This document shows positions 16,257 through 25,425 of a DNA stretch of 64,000 nucleotides, one piece after another. The translations under genes were made by a program, and so were the position numbers. How positions within the stretch are numbered: the first letter of the stretch is position 1; every line of letters begins with the position of its first letter. A model generated the notes under the pieces. It had not been told where the DNA came from. It saw nothing but the letters and a program-made list of their open reading frames with translations, and made no database searches. Origin of the DNA: Nonomuraea dietziae (GTDB lineage Bacteria > Actinomycetota > Actinomycetes > Streptosporangiales > Streptosporangiaceae); NCBI RefSeq assembly GCF_014195505.1, contig NZ_JACIBV010000001.1, positions 4,898,001-4,962,000 of the forward strand, in the 5' to 3' direction.

Positions 16257-17932
16257 TTCTCGTCGGCGGTGAGGAGGTTCCGATGGGTGTCGTCCGCGGT
16301 GATGACGCCGCCGTCCAGGACGAGGACCCGGTCGGCGACGTCCAGGAGGGCCGGGCTGCTGGTGATCACGATGGTGGTGCGGTTCCGGCGTAGCTTCGCG
16401 ATGTTGCGCGCGATGAGCTGTTCGGTGACCGCGTCGACGGCTGTCGTCGGGTCACGCAGGACCAGGATGTCGGCGTCGGTGGCGAGGGCGCGGGCCAGGG
16501 ACAGCCGTTGGCGCTGTCCGCCGGAGAGGTTCGCGCCGCGGTCTCGGACGCCGTGATCGAGCCCTTCGCGGTGGAGGGCGACGACGTCGGTCAGCATGGA
16601 CGCCTCGACGGCCTCGGGGATCATGCGGCCGCCGCCCGCCGGGTCGATGTTCGTGCGGAGGGTGCCCGCGAAGATCTCCCCGTCGTACGGGTTCACCAGC
16701 AGGTGCTCGCGGACCGCCTCGATCGACAGCTCCCCCGTCTCTCGCCCGCCGACCCGCACCGCACCCTCGTACGCGTCGGGCGGGACGTTCATGGCCAGGA
16801 TCGACGTGAGGTCGGCCGCCGCGCGCGGCTGGTAGGCGGCGATCGCCACGAACTCCCCGGCGGACACGTGGAACTTCAGCTCGCGCAGGGAGCCGTATCG
16901 GACGCTGTCGATCTCGAGGTCTCCGCCTGCGGGCAGGCGCTCTGTCCCCGGGGTCATCACCGCAGGCGCGGCCAGCACCAGCGCCATCCGCTCGGCCGAC
17001 GCGCGCGCGATCATCACGTACTTCGGCATCTCCGAGAACAGCCTGAGCGGTTCCATGATGAACTGCGCCAGCCCCACGGCCATGACGAGCTCTCCGATGG
17101 TGATCCGGCTGTTGAACGCCAGCCAGCCCGCCGTCAGGGTCACGGCGGTGGCGAGGAGCGCGTTGAGGGCGAGCGCGGCGCCGGCGTACGCGCCGTTCAC
17201 CCTGGCGACGGTGATCGCCTGGCTTTTCGCCTCCGTGCTGACCTTCCGGTAGGATAGGAAGGCCGCGTGGTTGCCGCCGAAGCCGTGCAACGGGCGCAGG
17301 CCGACGATCAGGTCGGCGACCTTCGCGCCCGCCCGCGCCACCCTGGCCTGCTGCTCGCGGGTGCTGGTGCCGATGCGTCTGGACAGCACGCTCAGGATCG
17401 ACAGGATCGCGATGGTGCCCACGATCACCAGCAGGCCGAGGTGAACGCTGGCCATGCCCAGCGCGACCGCCGCGATCAGCACCGCGACCAGTGAGCTGAT
17501 CAGCAGCGGCACCACCTCGATGATGTCGGCGGTCTGGTCGGCGTCCTCGGTCGCGATGGTCAGGACCTCGCCGGACTTGAGGTCGACGTCCCTGGCCACC
17601 GGTTGGAGTCCGCAGGCGGCGACCTGCACCCGCCAGCGGTGCGCCTCGGTCGTGTTGGCCTTCTGCAGGATGCGCATCCCGAACCGCCACGACAGTGACA
17701 CGGTCGTGATGATCACGGCCAGCGCGGCGATCGACAGGGCGAGCGAGCCGAGGCTTCGCTCCCGCAACGTGTGCTCGACGATCAGGCCGAGCGCGATGGG
17801 GAAGGCGGTCTCCCCGGCCTGGTACATGCCCATGAGGACGGTGCCCCAGGTCATGGCGCCCGCGTTGCGCCGCAGAGCCGTCCAGAGCACGTCGGCCCCC
17901 GCGCGGGACCTCTGCTTGTCAGGAGTGGTCAT
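16232..17932 (-). CDS. ABC exporter-fold half-transporter with degenerate ATP-binding motifs
   Basis: A 566-residue fusion of a six-helix membrane domain (residues about 30-300) and a nucleotide-binding domain. ATG 17932 overlaps the stop of the preceding ABC gene as ATGA and is preferred over a TTG 15 bases upstream. The NBD keeps a perfect signature LSGGQRQRLSLARAL, but the Walker A region reads VAIAAYQPRAAADLTS with no GxxGxGK, Walker B reads ILVLRDPTTAVD (catalytic pair changed), the Q-loop is VNPYDG and the switch His is lost (VITSSPA). It therefore can only contribute a signature motif to its partner's site. It is the last gene of the iron-regulated unit. Confidence 0.9.
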   Translation of the reverse strand: MTTPDKQRSRAGADVLWTALRRNAGAMTWGTVLMGMYQAGETAFPIALGLIVEHTLRERSLGSLALSIAALAVIITTVSLSWRFGMRILQKANTTEAHRWRVQVAACGLQPVARDVDLKSGEVLTIATEDADQTADIIEVVPLLISSLVAVLIAAVALGMASVHLGLLVIVGTIAILSILSVLSRRIGTSTREQQARVARAGAKVADLIVGLRPLHGFGGNHAAFLSYRKVSTEAKSQAITVARVNGAYAGAALALNALLATAVTLTAGWLAFNSRITIGELVMAVGLAQFIMEPLRLFSEMPKYVMIARASAERMALVLAAPAVMTPGTERLPAGGDLEIDSVRYGSLRELKFHVSAGEFVAIAAYQPRAAADLTSILAMNVPPDAYEGAVRVGGRETGELSIEAVREHLLVNPYDGEIFAGTLRTNIDPAGGGRMIPEAVEASMLTDVVALHREGLDHGVRDRGANLSGGQRQRLSLARALATDADILVLRDPTTAVDAVTEQLIARNIAKLRRNRTTIVITSSPALLDVADRVLVLDGGVITADDTHRNLLTADENYRLAVAR

Positions 17933-19785
17933 CGAGGTGTCGGGCAATCGCTTCCGGGGTTCGCGGGGTGAGCTGATGACGAACGGTGATCACGTTGCTG
18001 ACTGCCTTCCTGCCACGCCCTCCACAGTCGCGCGTACCGGCCGCCCGATGCCACGAGTTCCTCGTGGGTTCCTTGCTCCACCACGCGTCCCTCGTCCAGT
18101 ACGGCGATGCGGTCCGCCGCCATCGCCTGGGTCAGCCGGTGCGCCACGAACAGCGTGGTGCGGCCCAGACAGGCGGCCGACACGGCCCGCTCCAACTCGG
18201 CGGCGCCCTGGCTGCCCGCCTCCGCGGTCGACTCGTCCAGCACCACCACGGGCGATCGGCCCAGTACCAGCCGAGCCAGGGCGAGCTGGGCGGCCTTGGT
18301 GCCGTCCAGGCGCTCGCCGCCCTCGCCGACCACGGTGTCCAGCCCGTCGGGCAGCGCCGCGATCCACGTCTCCGCGCCGACCCTGCGCAACGCGTCCATC
18401 AGCTCGGTGTCGGTCGCCTTCGGCGCGGCCAGCCGCAGGTCGTCGGCGAGCGGACCGGAGAACACGTGCGTCTCCTGGGTCAGGATGCTCACCAAGGCCC
18501 GTGCCCCCGCCTCGTCGAGGTCCGCGAGGTCGGTCGATCCGATGCGCACCGATCCTGCCTGCGGGGTCCCGATGCCCGCGATCAGCGCCGCCAGGGTCGT
18601 CTTGCCCGCGCCCGTCGCCCCCACCAGCGCCAGCGAGCCGCCCGCAGGGATCTCCAGGCTGACCTCCCGCAGGACCGGCCGCTCGGAATCGGGGTAGCCG
18701 AACGTCAGCCCCTCCACCGTCACCGGGTACGGCTCGACGTCCGCCGACGCGACGGCCGCACGACCCACCAGCCTTTCCTCCGTGGCCTCGCCCAGCACCC
18801 CGACCAGCCGGGTCAGACTCGCGCCCGACTTCTGCGCCTCGTCGAAGGTGAACATGATGGAGCCCAGCGGGTTGAACAGCCGGTGGAACAGCAGCGGGGC
18901 CGCCGACGCCTCACCCAAGGTGACGGCATCGGCCTCCAGCAGGACGTAGCCCACCACGATGATCAGGACCAGCCCGATGAACTCGGCGCGGTTCTCTCTG
19001 CCGACGAACCGGCCGAAGAACCGGAACACCTCGACGCCGAGATCGCGCACCCGCCACGACTCGGCGGCGACCTTCTCGCGGAAGGCCTCCTCCAGGCGGT
19101 ACGCCCGGACCGTGTCGATCCCGTTCAGACCACTGATCAACGCCTGCGCGCGGTCGGCCTGGGCTTCCCGCTGCTTCTGGTAGAGCGGGGCGGACCGTGG
19201 GAGATACCATCGCAGGGCCAGCGCGTACGCGGGCAGCGCGCCGGCGCCCGCCAGGCCGAGTCGCCAGTCCAGTCCGAACATGCCGCCCGTGGCGATGACG
19301 ACCAGCACTCCAGCCGAGAACACCGTGGGGACGGCCGTGCGGATCCCCTTGGACAGCACGGCCACGTCGTCGCCGACCCTGGACAGCACGTCCCCCCGGC
19401 CGACCTGCTCGATCCGCGCGCTCGGCATTCCCAGCACCGCCCGGACGGCGCCCTCCCGCAGCCGCGCGAGCAGATCCGCGCCCAGCCGTCCGATCAGGTA
19501 CGTCGACGCCGCGGTGGCCGCCGCGCCGAGCAGCGCGGCGGCCACCATCAGCGCGCCGATCGTGATCAGTATCGACTGCGGTTCGCCTTCGATCACCCCG
19601 TCGACCACCCGGCCGAGCAGGAGGACCGGCAGCACCTGAAACGCCGCTCCTGCCACCGTGGTGAGGGCGGTGGCCGTCGTCAGCCACGGCACTTCGCGGG
19701 CGTGCGCCGCGACCCATCGGGTGGCCTCGCGTCCGGTCGCCGTACGCAGGGTGGCCGGGGCGACAGGGGTGTCGGTGGTGCTCAC
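17929..19785 (-). CDS. ABC exporter-fold half-transporter with intact Walker motifs
   Basis: A 618-residue membrane-NBD fusion starting at GTG 19785. The NBD has intact Walker A (ALVGATGAGKTTLAALIAG), Q-loop (SILTQETHVFSG), Walker B with catalytic Glu (VVVLDEST) and switch His (LFVAHRL). Its signature is degenerate: LDGTKAAQLALARLVL in place of LSGGQ. It complements the downstream subunit exactly, so the pair should form a heterodimer with one working ATP site. Its place between a siderophore-binding lipoprotein and an iron box suggests siderophore traffic: either export, or uptake as in the IrtAB/YbtPQ exporter-fold importers. Confidence 0.92.
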   Translation of the reverse strand: MSTTDTPVAPATLRTATGREATRWVAAHAREVPWLTTATALTTVAGAAFQVLPVLLLGRVVDGVIEGEPQSILITIGALMVAAALLGAAATAASTYLIGRLGADLLARLREGAVRAVLGMPSARIEQVGRGDVLSRVGDDVAVLSKGIRTAVPTVFSAGVLVVIATGGMFGLDWRLGLAGAGALPAYALALRWYLPRSAPLYQKQREAQADRAQALISGLNGIDTVRAYRLEEAFREKVAAESWRVRDLGVEVFRFFGRFVGRENRAEFIGLVLIIVVGYVLLEADAVTLGEASAAPLLFHRLFNPLGSIMFTFDEAQKSGASLTRLVGVLGEATEERLVGRAAVASADVEPYPVTVEGLTFGYPDSERPVLREVSLEIPAGGSLALVGATGAGKTTLAALIAGIGTPQAGSVRIGSTDLADLDEAGARALVSILTQETHVFSGPLADDLRLAAPKATDTELMDALRRVGAETWIAALPDGLDTVVGEGGERLDGTKAAQLALARLVLGRSPVVVLDESTAEAGSQGAAELERAVSAACLGRTTLFVAHRLTQAMAADRIAVLDEGRVVEQGTHEELVASGGRYARLWRAWQEGSQQRDHRSSSAHPANPGSDCPTPR

Positions 19786-19831
19786 ACCCGGATCAGGGCG
19801 GGACGGGGGCGGAGCAGGTTCATCGACATCG

Positions 19832-20881
19832 TCAGCCGACCGACTTGACGAGTTCGTCGATCGCGTACGGCAGGGACAGCAGGGTGCCCTGCGACAGGGC
19901 CGCGCCGATCGCCGGGCCCTCGCTGTCCAGCAGGTACGACACCTTCCCGTTCTTGACCGCGGGCAGGTTGTCGAACAGCGCGAACTTCTTCAGCGCGTCC
20001 TGGTCGGCCTGGTCGTTGATGACGAAGATGCGGTCCACGTCGATCAGGTCGATGCGCTCGGGAGAGAGCACGGTGTAGAACTTGCCGTCCGCGATCTTGT
20101 CGATCTCCGTCGCGCCCTTGAAGCCGAGGCCCGTCAGGAGCCGTCCGCGCACGTCGGTGGTGGTGAACGGCGCGACCGCGTCCTTGTACCAGGACAGCGC
20201 GACGGCGGTCTGGCTCGCGAACTCCGGGTGCGCCTTACGGGCGGCGTCGAGCTTGTCCTGGATGCCCTGCACCAGCTTGGCGCCCTCGTCCGCCTTGCCG
20301 AGCGCCTTGGCGATGTGCACCGCGTTGTCCTGCCACGGCGCGCTGAACGGCTCCTTCTCGCCCTTGGTGCGGCCCACCGTCGGGGCGATCTTGGAGAGCC
20401 GGTCGTAGGCGGCCTGGTCGATCTCGGAGTAGACCGCGATGATCAGATCGGGCCGAAGGGCGGCGATCTTCTCGTAGTTCGGGCCGGCGTCCCCGTTGCT
20501 CATGATGACCTCGGGACGGGCGTCTCCCCACTTGTCCTTCACCCAGGGCCACTGGGTGTTGATGTCAGGGGTCTTGCCCGGCGGGTTCGGGTACTGGTCG
20601 ACCATGCCGACCGGCTTGATCCCGAAGGCCAGGATGGCCTGGTCGTCGGTGTAGCCGACGGAGACGACCCGCTGGGGGGCCTTGGTGATCTGAGTGGAAC
20701 CGAACGCGTGCTCCACAGTGACGGGGAACGCGCCACCCGTGGCGGCCGCGGTGTCGCCGCTCGGCCTGTCCGCCGAGCTGGAACCGCATCCCGCCATGAG
20801 ACCGGCGCTGAGGGTCGCAGCGGACAATACCGCTGCGAACCGCCGCAAGGACTTCTTGACTGTTGTTCGCTGGAGGAGCAT
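19832..20881 (-). CDS. Iron-siderophore ABC transporter substrate-binding lipoprotein
   Basis: A 349-residue FepB/FhuD-like binding protein. ATG 20881 (MLLQRTTVKKSLRRF, AAGGGA upstream) gives a basic N-region and lipobox LSAGLMAGC, so it is anchored to the outer face of the membrane. The body shows the class III binding-protein layout: APQRVVSVGYTDDQAILAFG, LRPDLIIAVY near the hinge and a C-terminal DVDRIFVINDQAD. An iron box lies 70 bases upstream. It delivers ferric siderophore to the FecCD permeases encoded upstream; the ligand is unknown. Confidence 0.93.
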   Translation of the reverse strand: MLLQRTTVKKSLRRFAAVLSAATLSAGLMAGCGSSSADRPSGDTAAATGGAFPVTVEHAFGSTQITKAPQRVVSVGYTDDQAILAFGIKPVGMVDQYPNPPGKTPDINTQWPWVKDKWGDARPEVIMSNGDAGPNYEKIAALRPDLIIAVYSEIDQAAYDRLSKIAPTVGRTKGEKEPFSAPWQDNAVHIAKALGKADEGAKLVQGIQDKLDAARKAHPEFASQTAVALSWYKDAVAPFTTTDVRGRLLTGLGFKGATEIDKIADGKFYTVLSPERIDLIDVDRIFVINDQADQDALKKFALFDNLPAVKNGKVSYLLDSEGPAIGAALSQGTLLSLPYAIDELVKSVG

Positions 20882-20951
20882 CCGGAATCCCTTGCTTTCG
20901 TGCGATCCACTGCGACCCTGACTTGCAGCAGGAGAACCGTAGCATGCGAGA

Positions 20952-20970
20952 TTAGGTAAGCCTAAGCTCA
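20952..20970. promoter_or_regulatory. IdeR/DmdR-type iron box before the siderophore-binding gene
   Basis: TTAGGTAAGCCTAAGCTCA matches the iron-box consensus (TTAGGTTAGGCTAACCTAA) at most positions, including both TTAG/CTAA-type half-sites. It lies between the permease stop and the binding-protein start, in the position to repress the latter when iron is plentiful. Confidence 0.85.
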
Positions 20971-20984
20971 CTCGCATGGGAGTC

Positions 20985-22052
20985 CTATCGCCCCTTGAGG
21001 TTCGCCCTCACCAGCAGGTAGACGAGGAAGGGGCCGCCGATCGCGGCAGTGACCACGCCGACAGGGAGAGTGACCGGCAGCGCCGTCCGCGCCACCAGGT
21101 CGGCGCCGATCAACAGCAGCGCGCCCGTCAGCGCCGAGGCCACCAGCGGCGGCGTGGGGTAACGCGCCAAACGCATCGCCACCTGTGGCGCCACCAGCGC
21201 GACGAACGGGACAGGGCCCGCCGCGCTCACCGCCACGCCGGCCAGCAGCACCGCGCACAACAGCAGGACCGCCCGCACCATCGAGTACCGGACGCCCAGG
21301 CCGGCCGCGACCTCGTCACCGAAGTGCAGCGGCCTGAGCTGGAACGCGACACACGACACGACGGCCACGAGGGCGAGCGCGCACCACAGCGCCACCCAGA
21401 CCTCGCCCCACGATCGGTTGTCCAGCGAGCCGACCAGCCACGCCTGAGCCCGGGCCACGTCCCGGATGTCAGCCGTGACCAGCAGCCAGATCGTGATCGC
21501 CTCCGTCACGGCGCTCACCGAGATGCCGATGAGGATGAGCCGCAGGCCGTCGATCCCGCGCCGCCAGGCCAGGAAATACACCAGCAGGCCCGTGCCGAGA
21601 CCTCCCGCGAGCGCCGCCACGGACAGGCCCACGGAGTCGACGATCGCCGCGGCGGCGCCGCCTGACACCGTCACGAGGAACACCGCGACCGCGCTCGCGC
21701 CCCCGGTGATCCCCAGAATGTCCGGGCTGGCCAGCGGGTTGCGCGCGATGGACTGCGTGATCGCCCCTGACATCCCCAGCGCGGCCCCCACGACGAGCCC
21801 GGCCAGGGCGCGCGGCATCCGCAGATCCATGATCACGAACTCGTCGACCCGCTCCCCCTGGCCGAGGAGCGTGGCGATCACCTGGGACAGACCGATGGGG
21901 AAGTCCCCGACGCCGATGGACAGGCAGAACACCAGAAAGGTCGCCGCCGTCAGCAGCAGCGTGACGAACACCATCCAGGGCCGCCATACGAACGACGCGG
22001 AGCCGAGCCGCAGGCCCGGCGTCACCGACGGCTTCACCGCTGTCTCGTTCAT
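20985..22052 (-). CDS. FecCD-family iron-siderophore permease
   Basis: A 355-residue multi-helix permease starting MNETAVKPSVTPGLRLG. ATG 22052 overlaps the stop of the upstream permease (ATGA), so a longer upstream frame is rejected. The family hallmarks are LRMPRALAGLVVGAALGMSG and AITQSIARNPLASPDILGIT near the N-terminus, and HFGDEVAAGLGV, the coupling loop that contacts the ATPase, near residue 250. It forms the membrane channel with the other permease. The cognate FecE-like ATPase is not encoded here and must come from elsewhere. Confidence 0.93.
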   Translation of the reverse strand: MNETAVKPSVTPGLRLGSASFVWRPWMVFVTLLLTAATFLVFCLSIGVGDFPIGLSQVIATLLGQGERVDEFVIMDLRMPRALAGLVVGAALGMSGAITQSIARNPLASPDILGITGGASAVAVFLVTVSGGAAAAIVDSVGLSVAALAGGLGTGLLVYFLAWRRGIDGLRLILIGISVSAVTEAITIWLLVTADIRDVARAQAWLVGSLDNRSWGEVWVALWCALALVAVVSCVAFQLRPLHFGDEVAAGLGVRYSMVRAVLLLCAVLLAGVAVSAAGPVPFVALVAPQVAMRLARYPTPPLVASALTGALLLIGADLVARTALPVTLPVGVVTAAIGGPFLVYLLVRANLKGR

Positions 22053-23104
22053 ACCGTCTTGAACTTCCCGCGCCACACCAGCGCCGCGAAGAACGGGGCG
22101 CCGACGAGGGCGACGACGACGCCTGCCTGCAACTCGCCCGGTCGGGTCACCACGCGCCCCACGATGTCGCAGACCAGCAGGACGACGGCTCCGAGCAGAC
22201 CCGCGCACGGCACCAGCCAGCGATAGTCGGGCCCGGTGACATACCGGGCCACGTGGGCCACCATGAGCCCGAGAAACGCGATGGGGCCGCATGCCGCCGT
22301 CGTCGCGCCGGCCAGCAGAGTGATCGCGACGATGCCGACGGCTCGGCTCAGCGTGAGGTTCACCCCCATCCCTCGCGCCACGTCGTCACCCAGGTTGAGC
22401 AGGTTGATGGCGGGCAATGTGGTCAACGCCAACGCCAACCCGAGCACCGTGAACGCGAGCACCGGCCAGATGACGTCGAATCCGACGCCGGACACCGAGC
22501 CCGCTTTCCAGAACCGCAGCGCGTTCAGCGACGCCTGGTCCGACAGCGAGACCGCCGTGGTCATCGCTGCCAGGAACACCGCGACCCCCTGCCCGGCCAG
22601 CGCGAGCGTCAACGGGCTGCCCGCCCCCCTGCCGATGCTCGCCAGCCCGAACACGACGACACCGGCGGCCGCCGCCCCCAGGAAGGCGAACCAGACGTAC
22701 TGGTACGGGCTGGAGAACCCGAACAGGACGATCACCGACACCACGGCGAACGAGGCGCCGGTATTCACCCCCAGCAACCCCGTGTCGGCGATCGGGTTAC
22801 GCGTGTACCCCTGGATCAACGCCCCGCTGACCCCCAGGGCGACGCCCGCCACGATCGCGAGCACGGTCCTGGGCACCCGCAGGGTCTGCACGATGAGCGT
22901 GATCTCGGTGAGCCGCTGGTCGGAGCCCTGCGCCGTGAACAGCCCGTGCCACACCTCCGCGGGACTCAACGCGCGCGCGCCGACAGCCAGCGACACCGCC
23001 CCCGCGGCCAGGAGGACGACCGCGAGCGCGCCCAGGCCCGCAACCCGCCGCCGGCGGACCTCTGTGGCCTCGGGCGAGGGACGTATCCCCACAGTCGTAC
23101 TCAT
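22049..23104 (-). CDS. FecCD-family iron-siderophore permease
   Basis: A 351-residue permease starting MSTTVGIRPSPEATEVRRRR. It contains LRVPRTVLAIVAGVALGVSG, ALIQGYTRNPIADTGLLGVN and LNLGDDVARGMGVN, the same ordered signatures as its partner, with roughly ten hydrophobic helices. First gene of the permease pair; an iron box lies 220 bases upstream. It probably forms a heterodimer with the following permease. Confidence 0.93.
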   Translation of the reverse strand: MSTTVGIRPSPEATEVRRRRVAGLGALAVVLLAAGAVSLAVGARALSPAEVWHGLFTAQGSDQRLTEITLIVQTLRVPRTVLAIVAGVALGVSGALIQGYTRNPIADTGLLGVNTGASFAVVSVIVLFGFSSPYQYVWFAFLGAAAAGVVVFGLASIGRGAGSPLTLALAGQGVAVFLAAMTTAVSLSDQASLNALRFWKAGSVSGVGFDVIWPVLAFTVLGLALALTTLPAINLLNLGDDVARGMGVNLTLSRAVGIVAITLLAGATTAACGPIAFLGLMVAHVARYVTGPDYRWLVPCAGLLGAVVLLVCDIVGRVVTRPGELQAGVVVALVGAPFFAALVWRGKFKTV

Positions 23105-23592
23105 CGACGCACGCTATTCCTTCGATCCACCGGGGGCGTACGGCCAGAGGGGTCGCGACCTCAGCGCCGGCCGCCCAGCTTCGGACATGCCATCCGAGAA
23201 GAGCCGCACCCACCATCGCCTCGCGCGCCGCGGCCGTCCGCTGTGGCCGGCCGTTTCCGATGGAGGTGGTCTCGGGAGAGCGGGCCCGTGTCCACCGATC
23301 CCGCGCCTTCTCGATCTCTCTACTTAGGTGAGACTAACCTTATCTTGAGGCTCGTCTCACCGTCGATCCGGGACCGGGACAGGCTGAGGAGGAGCGGTAG
23401 CCGTCCGGTGAACTCCTGTCGGTGGCCTTAGGCTTCCCGCTCTTGGGCAACCCCGTCTCGCCTATGTGGCGGGCAAGGAACTCAACGGATATGCCGAACA
23501 ACCGGCCCAGTTCGCTGACCTGACTTTCGACAGGGGCATGAGTTGACCATCGGGGGATGATCCGCCCGGCCATCCGCGACAGGCTCGCGACC
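23105..23592. other. Intergenic leader region with iron box
   Basis: This 488-bp gap contains the iron box at 23324-23342. The 220 bases between the box and the permease start have no believable open frame and may be an untranslated leader. Sequence right of the box holds no recognised feature. Confidence 0.45.
23324..23342. promoter_or_regulatory. IdeR/DmdR-type iron box before the permease pair
   Basis: TTAGGTGAGACTAACCTTA differs from the iron-box consensus at only about three positions. It lies 220 bases upstream of the permease start at 23104, implying a long leader. It is also within 250 bases of the rightward gene at 23593, so control in both directions is possible. Confidence 0.87.
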
Positions 23593-24303
23593 ATGAACAC
23601 GTACTTTCCAGGACGGTGGATCGGCGGCGTGACGCTCGTCCTGGGGCCGGTCGTCCTGTGCCTCGGATACCTGCTGCGCTACCTGGGCTCGGTCACCGCG
23701 CTCACCCCTCAGCAACAGGCGTGGGCGGAGGCGCAGCCGTTCGCCGCCGCGGGCCAGCTCCTCGCCTACACTTCGGACCCCGCCCTGCTCACCCTCTCCT
23801 ACGCGCTCTTCGCGCTGGGGGCGGTGCTGCTCTTCCCCGCCTTCATCGCCCTGGCCCAGCGGGTGGGGGGCAGCCTCGCGTTCTGGGGCGCCACGCTACT
23901 GGTCGCCGGGCTCTTCGCCCGCCTGTACTTCGCCGGTGCCGACCAGACCGCCTTCCAGCTCACCGAGGTCCTCGGGCAGGAGCAGGCGACGAACGCCATC
24001 ATGAAGGAGTACGTCGACATCTCCTACGGGCCGTGGCGGGTACCGGTCTGGGCCTCGGTCGGCCAGTACGCGGGCTCGCTCCTGCTGGCCGTCGCCGCCT
24101 GGCGCTCCGGCGTGTTCGGCACCGCCCGCGCCCTGATGCTGCTGCTGGCGGGAGGCACCTGGATGGGCGTGCTGAAGGCCGCCTCGATCCCCGATGTACT
24201 GGTCACCGTCCTGCTCTGCATGGCCTTGGTCCCGCTGGGCACGCGGGTGCTGCGTGAGCGGCCACCGGTCCCGACCGGCCGGTCGAAGGTGCTGAGCTGG
24301 TGA
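23593..24303 (+). CDS. Multi-pass membrane protein, hypothetical
   Basis: A 236-residue protein starting MNTYFPGRWIGGVTLVLGPV. Six hydrophobic segments are visible, for example LGPVVLCLGYLLRYLGS, LLTLSYALFALGAVLLFPAF, FWGATLLVAGLFARLYFAG and ALMLLLAGGTWMGVL. The pattern, with long loops around the second and third helices, resembles DUF4386-like actinobacterial proteins of unknown function, but I do not assign a family with confidence. ATG 23593 is preferred to the 12-codon extension at 23557. Confidence 0.78.
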   Translation: MNTYFPGRWIGGVTLVLGPVVLCLGYLLRYLGSVTALTPQQQAWAEAQPFAAAGQLLAYTSDPALLTLSYALFALGAVLLFPAFIALAQRVGGSLAFWGATLLVAGLFARLYFAGADQTAFQLTEVLGQEQATNAIMKEYVDISYGPWRVPVWASVGQYAGSLLLAVAAWRSGVFGTARALMLLLAGGTWMGVLKAASIPDVLVTVLLCMALVPLGTRVLRERPPVPTGRSKVLSW

Positions 24304-24422
24304 GCGGAGAGCCGGCCGGTCGCCTACCCCGACAGCCCGCTGTCCGGCGAGACCCTGGACCTTCCGGATGCCCTCGCCGACAGAGCGCTATCAGGCGAGG
24401 GCCCTGGCGCGCGGTCACACGG

Positions 24423-25391
24423 TCATGCTCCGGCGTCGAGGATGCCGATCCGACGCAGCCACCACCTCCACACGTCCTCCAGGCCGGGAGAGGCAGCCCA
24501 CTCGGCCTCGGTGACCTTGCCGCGGGCGTAGGCGGCGGTCCGGTCGGCCAGCGCCTGAAGCTCGGCGCCGGTCACCCAGCGAACGCCGCGCGTCTCGTCG
24601 TCGGACGGGGCCGGCTCGCCGGTAACGACGGCGCGGTAGACGGTCCAGTGGTGGCCGGGCGCGCGTCCCTGGCGGACGAGGCGGCAGCACCGGTTGGGCC
24701 GCCACCCGCCGGTCATATGCTCCAGTTGGCCGACGGTCAGGCCGGCCTTCTCGGAGACCTTCTCACGGGCGGTCTTCCCCGGGTTGTCGCGGTCGTCGAC
24801 ATGTCCAGCCGGCAGAGCCCAGGCGTGCGGGTACTCGGCCCGTTCGATCAGCAGATACCGGCCGTCATCGTCGGTGACGATGACGCCGATGGCGGTGTGG
24901 TCGCACACGTCGCGGGCATGCGTGATCGGCCCGCACACCCAGCGCTCCAACGGGGACGGCCCTGCGGCCTCCAGCGCGCGAAGCCGGGACTGAGCGGTGG
25001 CCCGGTTCGGCGCCCCGGCCGCGTTGCTCAGGCCCATGGCGGAGGCGATCTCGGCGTAGCTGGCTCCCCCCGCTTTCCAGCGGCGCAGCGTGGCGGCCTG
25101 AATCGCCTCCAGGCGCGGGATGAGGTCGCGGGCCAGGGCGTGCACAGTCTCTTCCATGCGCTGACGCTGGTGGGCGTAGGCCCGGCCCTCGCCCTCATCG
25201 TGCGGGCCGAGGATGTTGTCCCAGGCGCCCGAGCGCAGCTCGGCCATGGCACGCAGAGCGGCGTCCAGGTCGGCGGTCAGGTGCAGCGCGGCTTCGCCGA
25301 GCAGCTCGGTCTCGGCGGCGCCGAGCCGTAGGTGGATCTCGGAGCCACCAGGGGTGGTGATCTGTTCATAGGCGAGAGGGGGATTGACCAT
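24423..25391 (-). CDS. Nudix-fold protein with N-terminal helical/HTH domain
   Basis: A 322-residue protein (MVNPPLAYEQITTPGGSEIH). Residues about 35-140 are helical and include an HTH-like stretch ATLRRWKAGGASYAEIASAM. Residues about 165-300 form a Nudix domain: GVIVTDDDGRYLLIERAEYP, ALPAGHVDD and the Nudix box region NPGKTAREKVSEKAGL. Compared with GX5EX7REUXEEXGU, the box has D for the first E, and the RE and EE pairs read EK and EK, so hydrolase activity is doubtful. A sensor-like regulatory Nudix domain (as in NrtR) is an alternative. An AT-rich palindrome lies just upstream. Confidence 0.82.
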   Translation of the reverse strand: MVNPPLAYEQITTPGGSEIHLRLGAAETELLGEAALHLTADLDAALRAMAELRSGAWDNILGPHDEGEGRAYAHQRQRMEETVHALARDLIPRLEAIQAATLRRWKAGGASYAEIASAMGLSNAAGAPNRATAQSRLRALEAAGPSPLERWVCGPITHARDVCDHTAIGVIVTDDDGRYLLIERAEYPHAWALPAGHVDDRDNPGKTAREKVSEKAGLTVGQLEHMTGGWRPNRCCRLVRQGRAPGHHWTVYRAVVTGEPAPSDDETRGVRWVTGAELQALADRTAAYARGKVTEAEWAASPGLEDVWRWWLRRIGILDAGA

Positions 25392-25425
25392 CGGACTCTC
25401 TTTCTGTATGAAATCTCATCCAATA

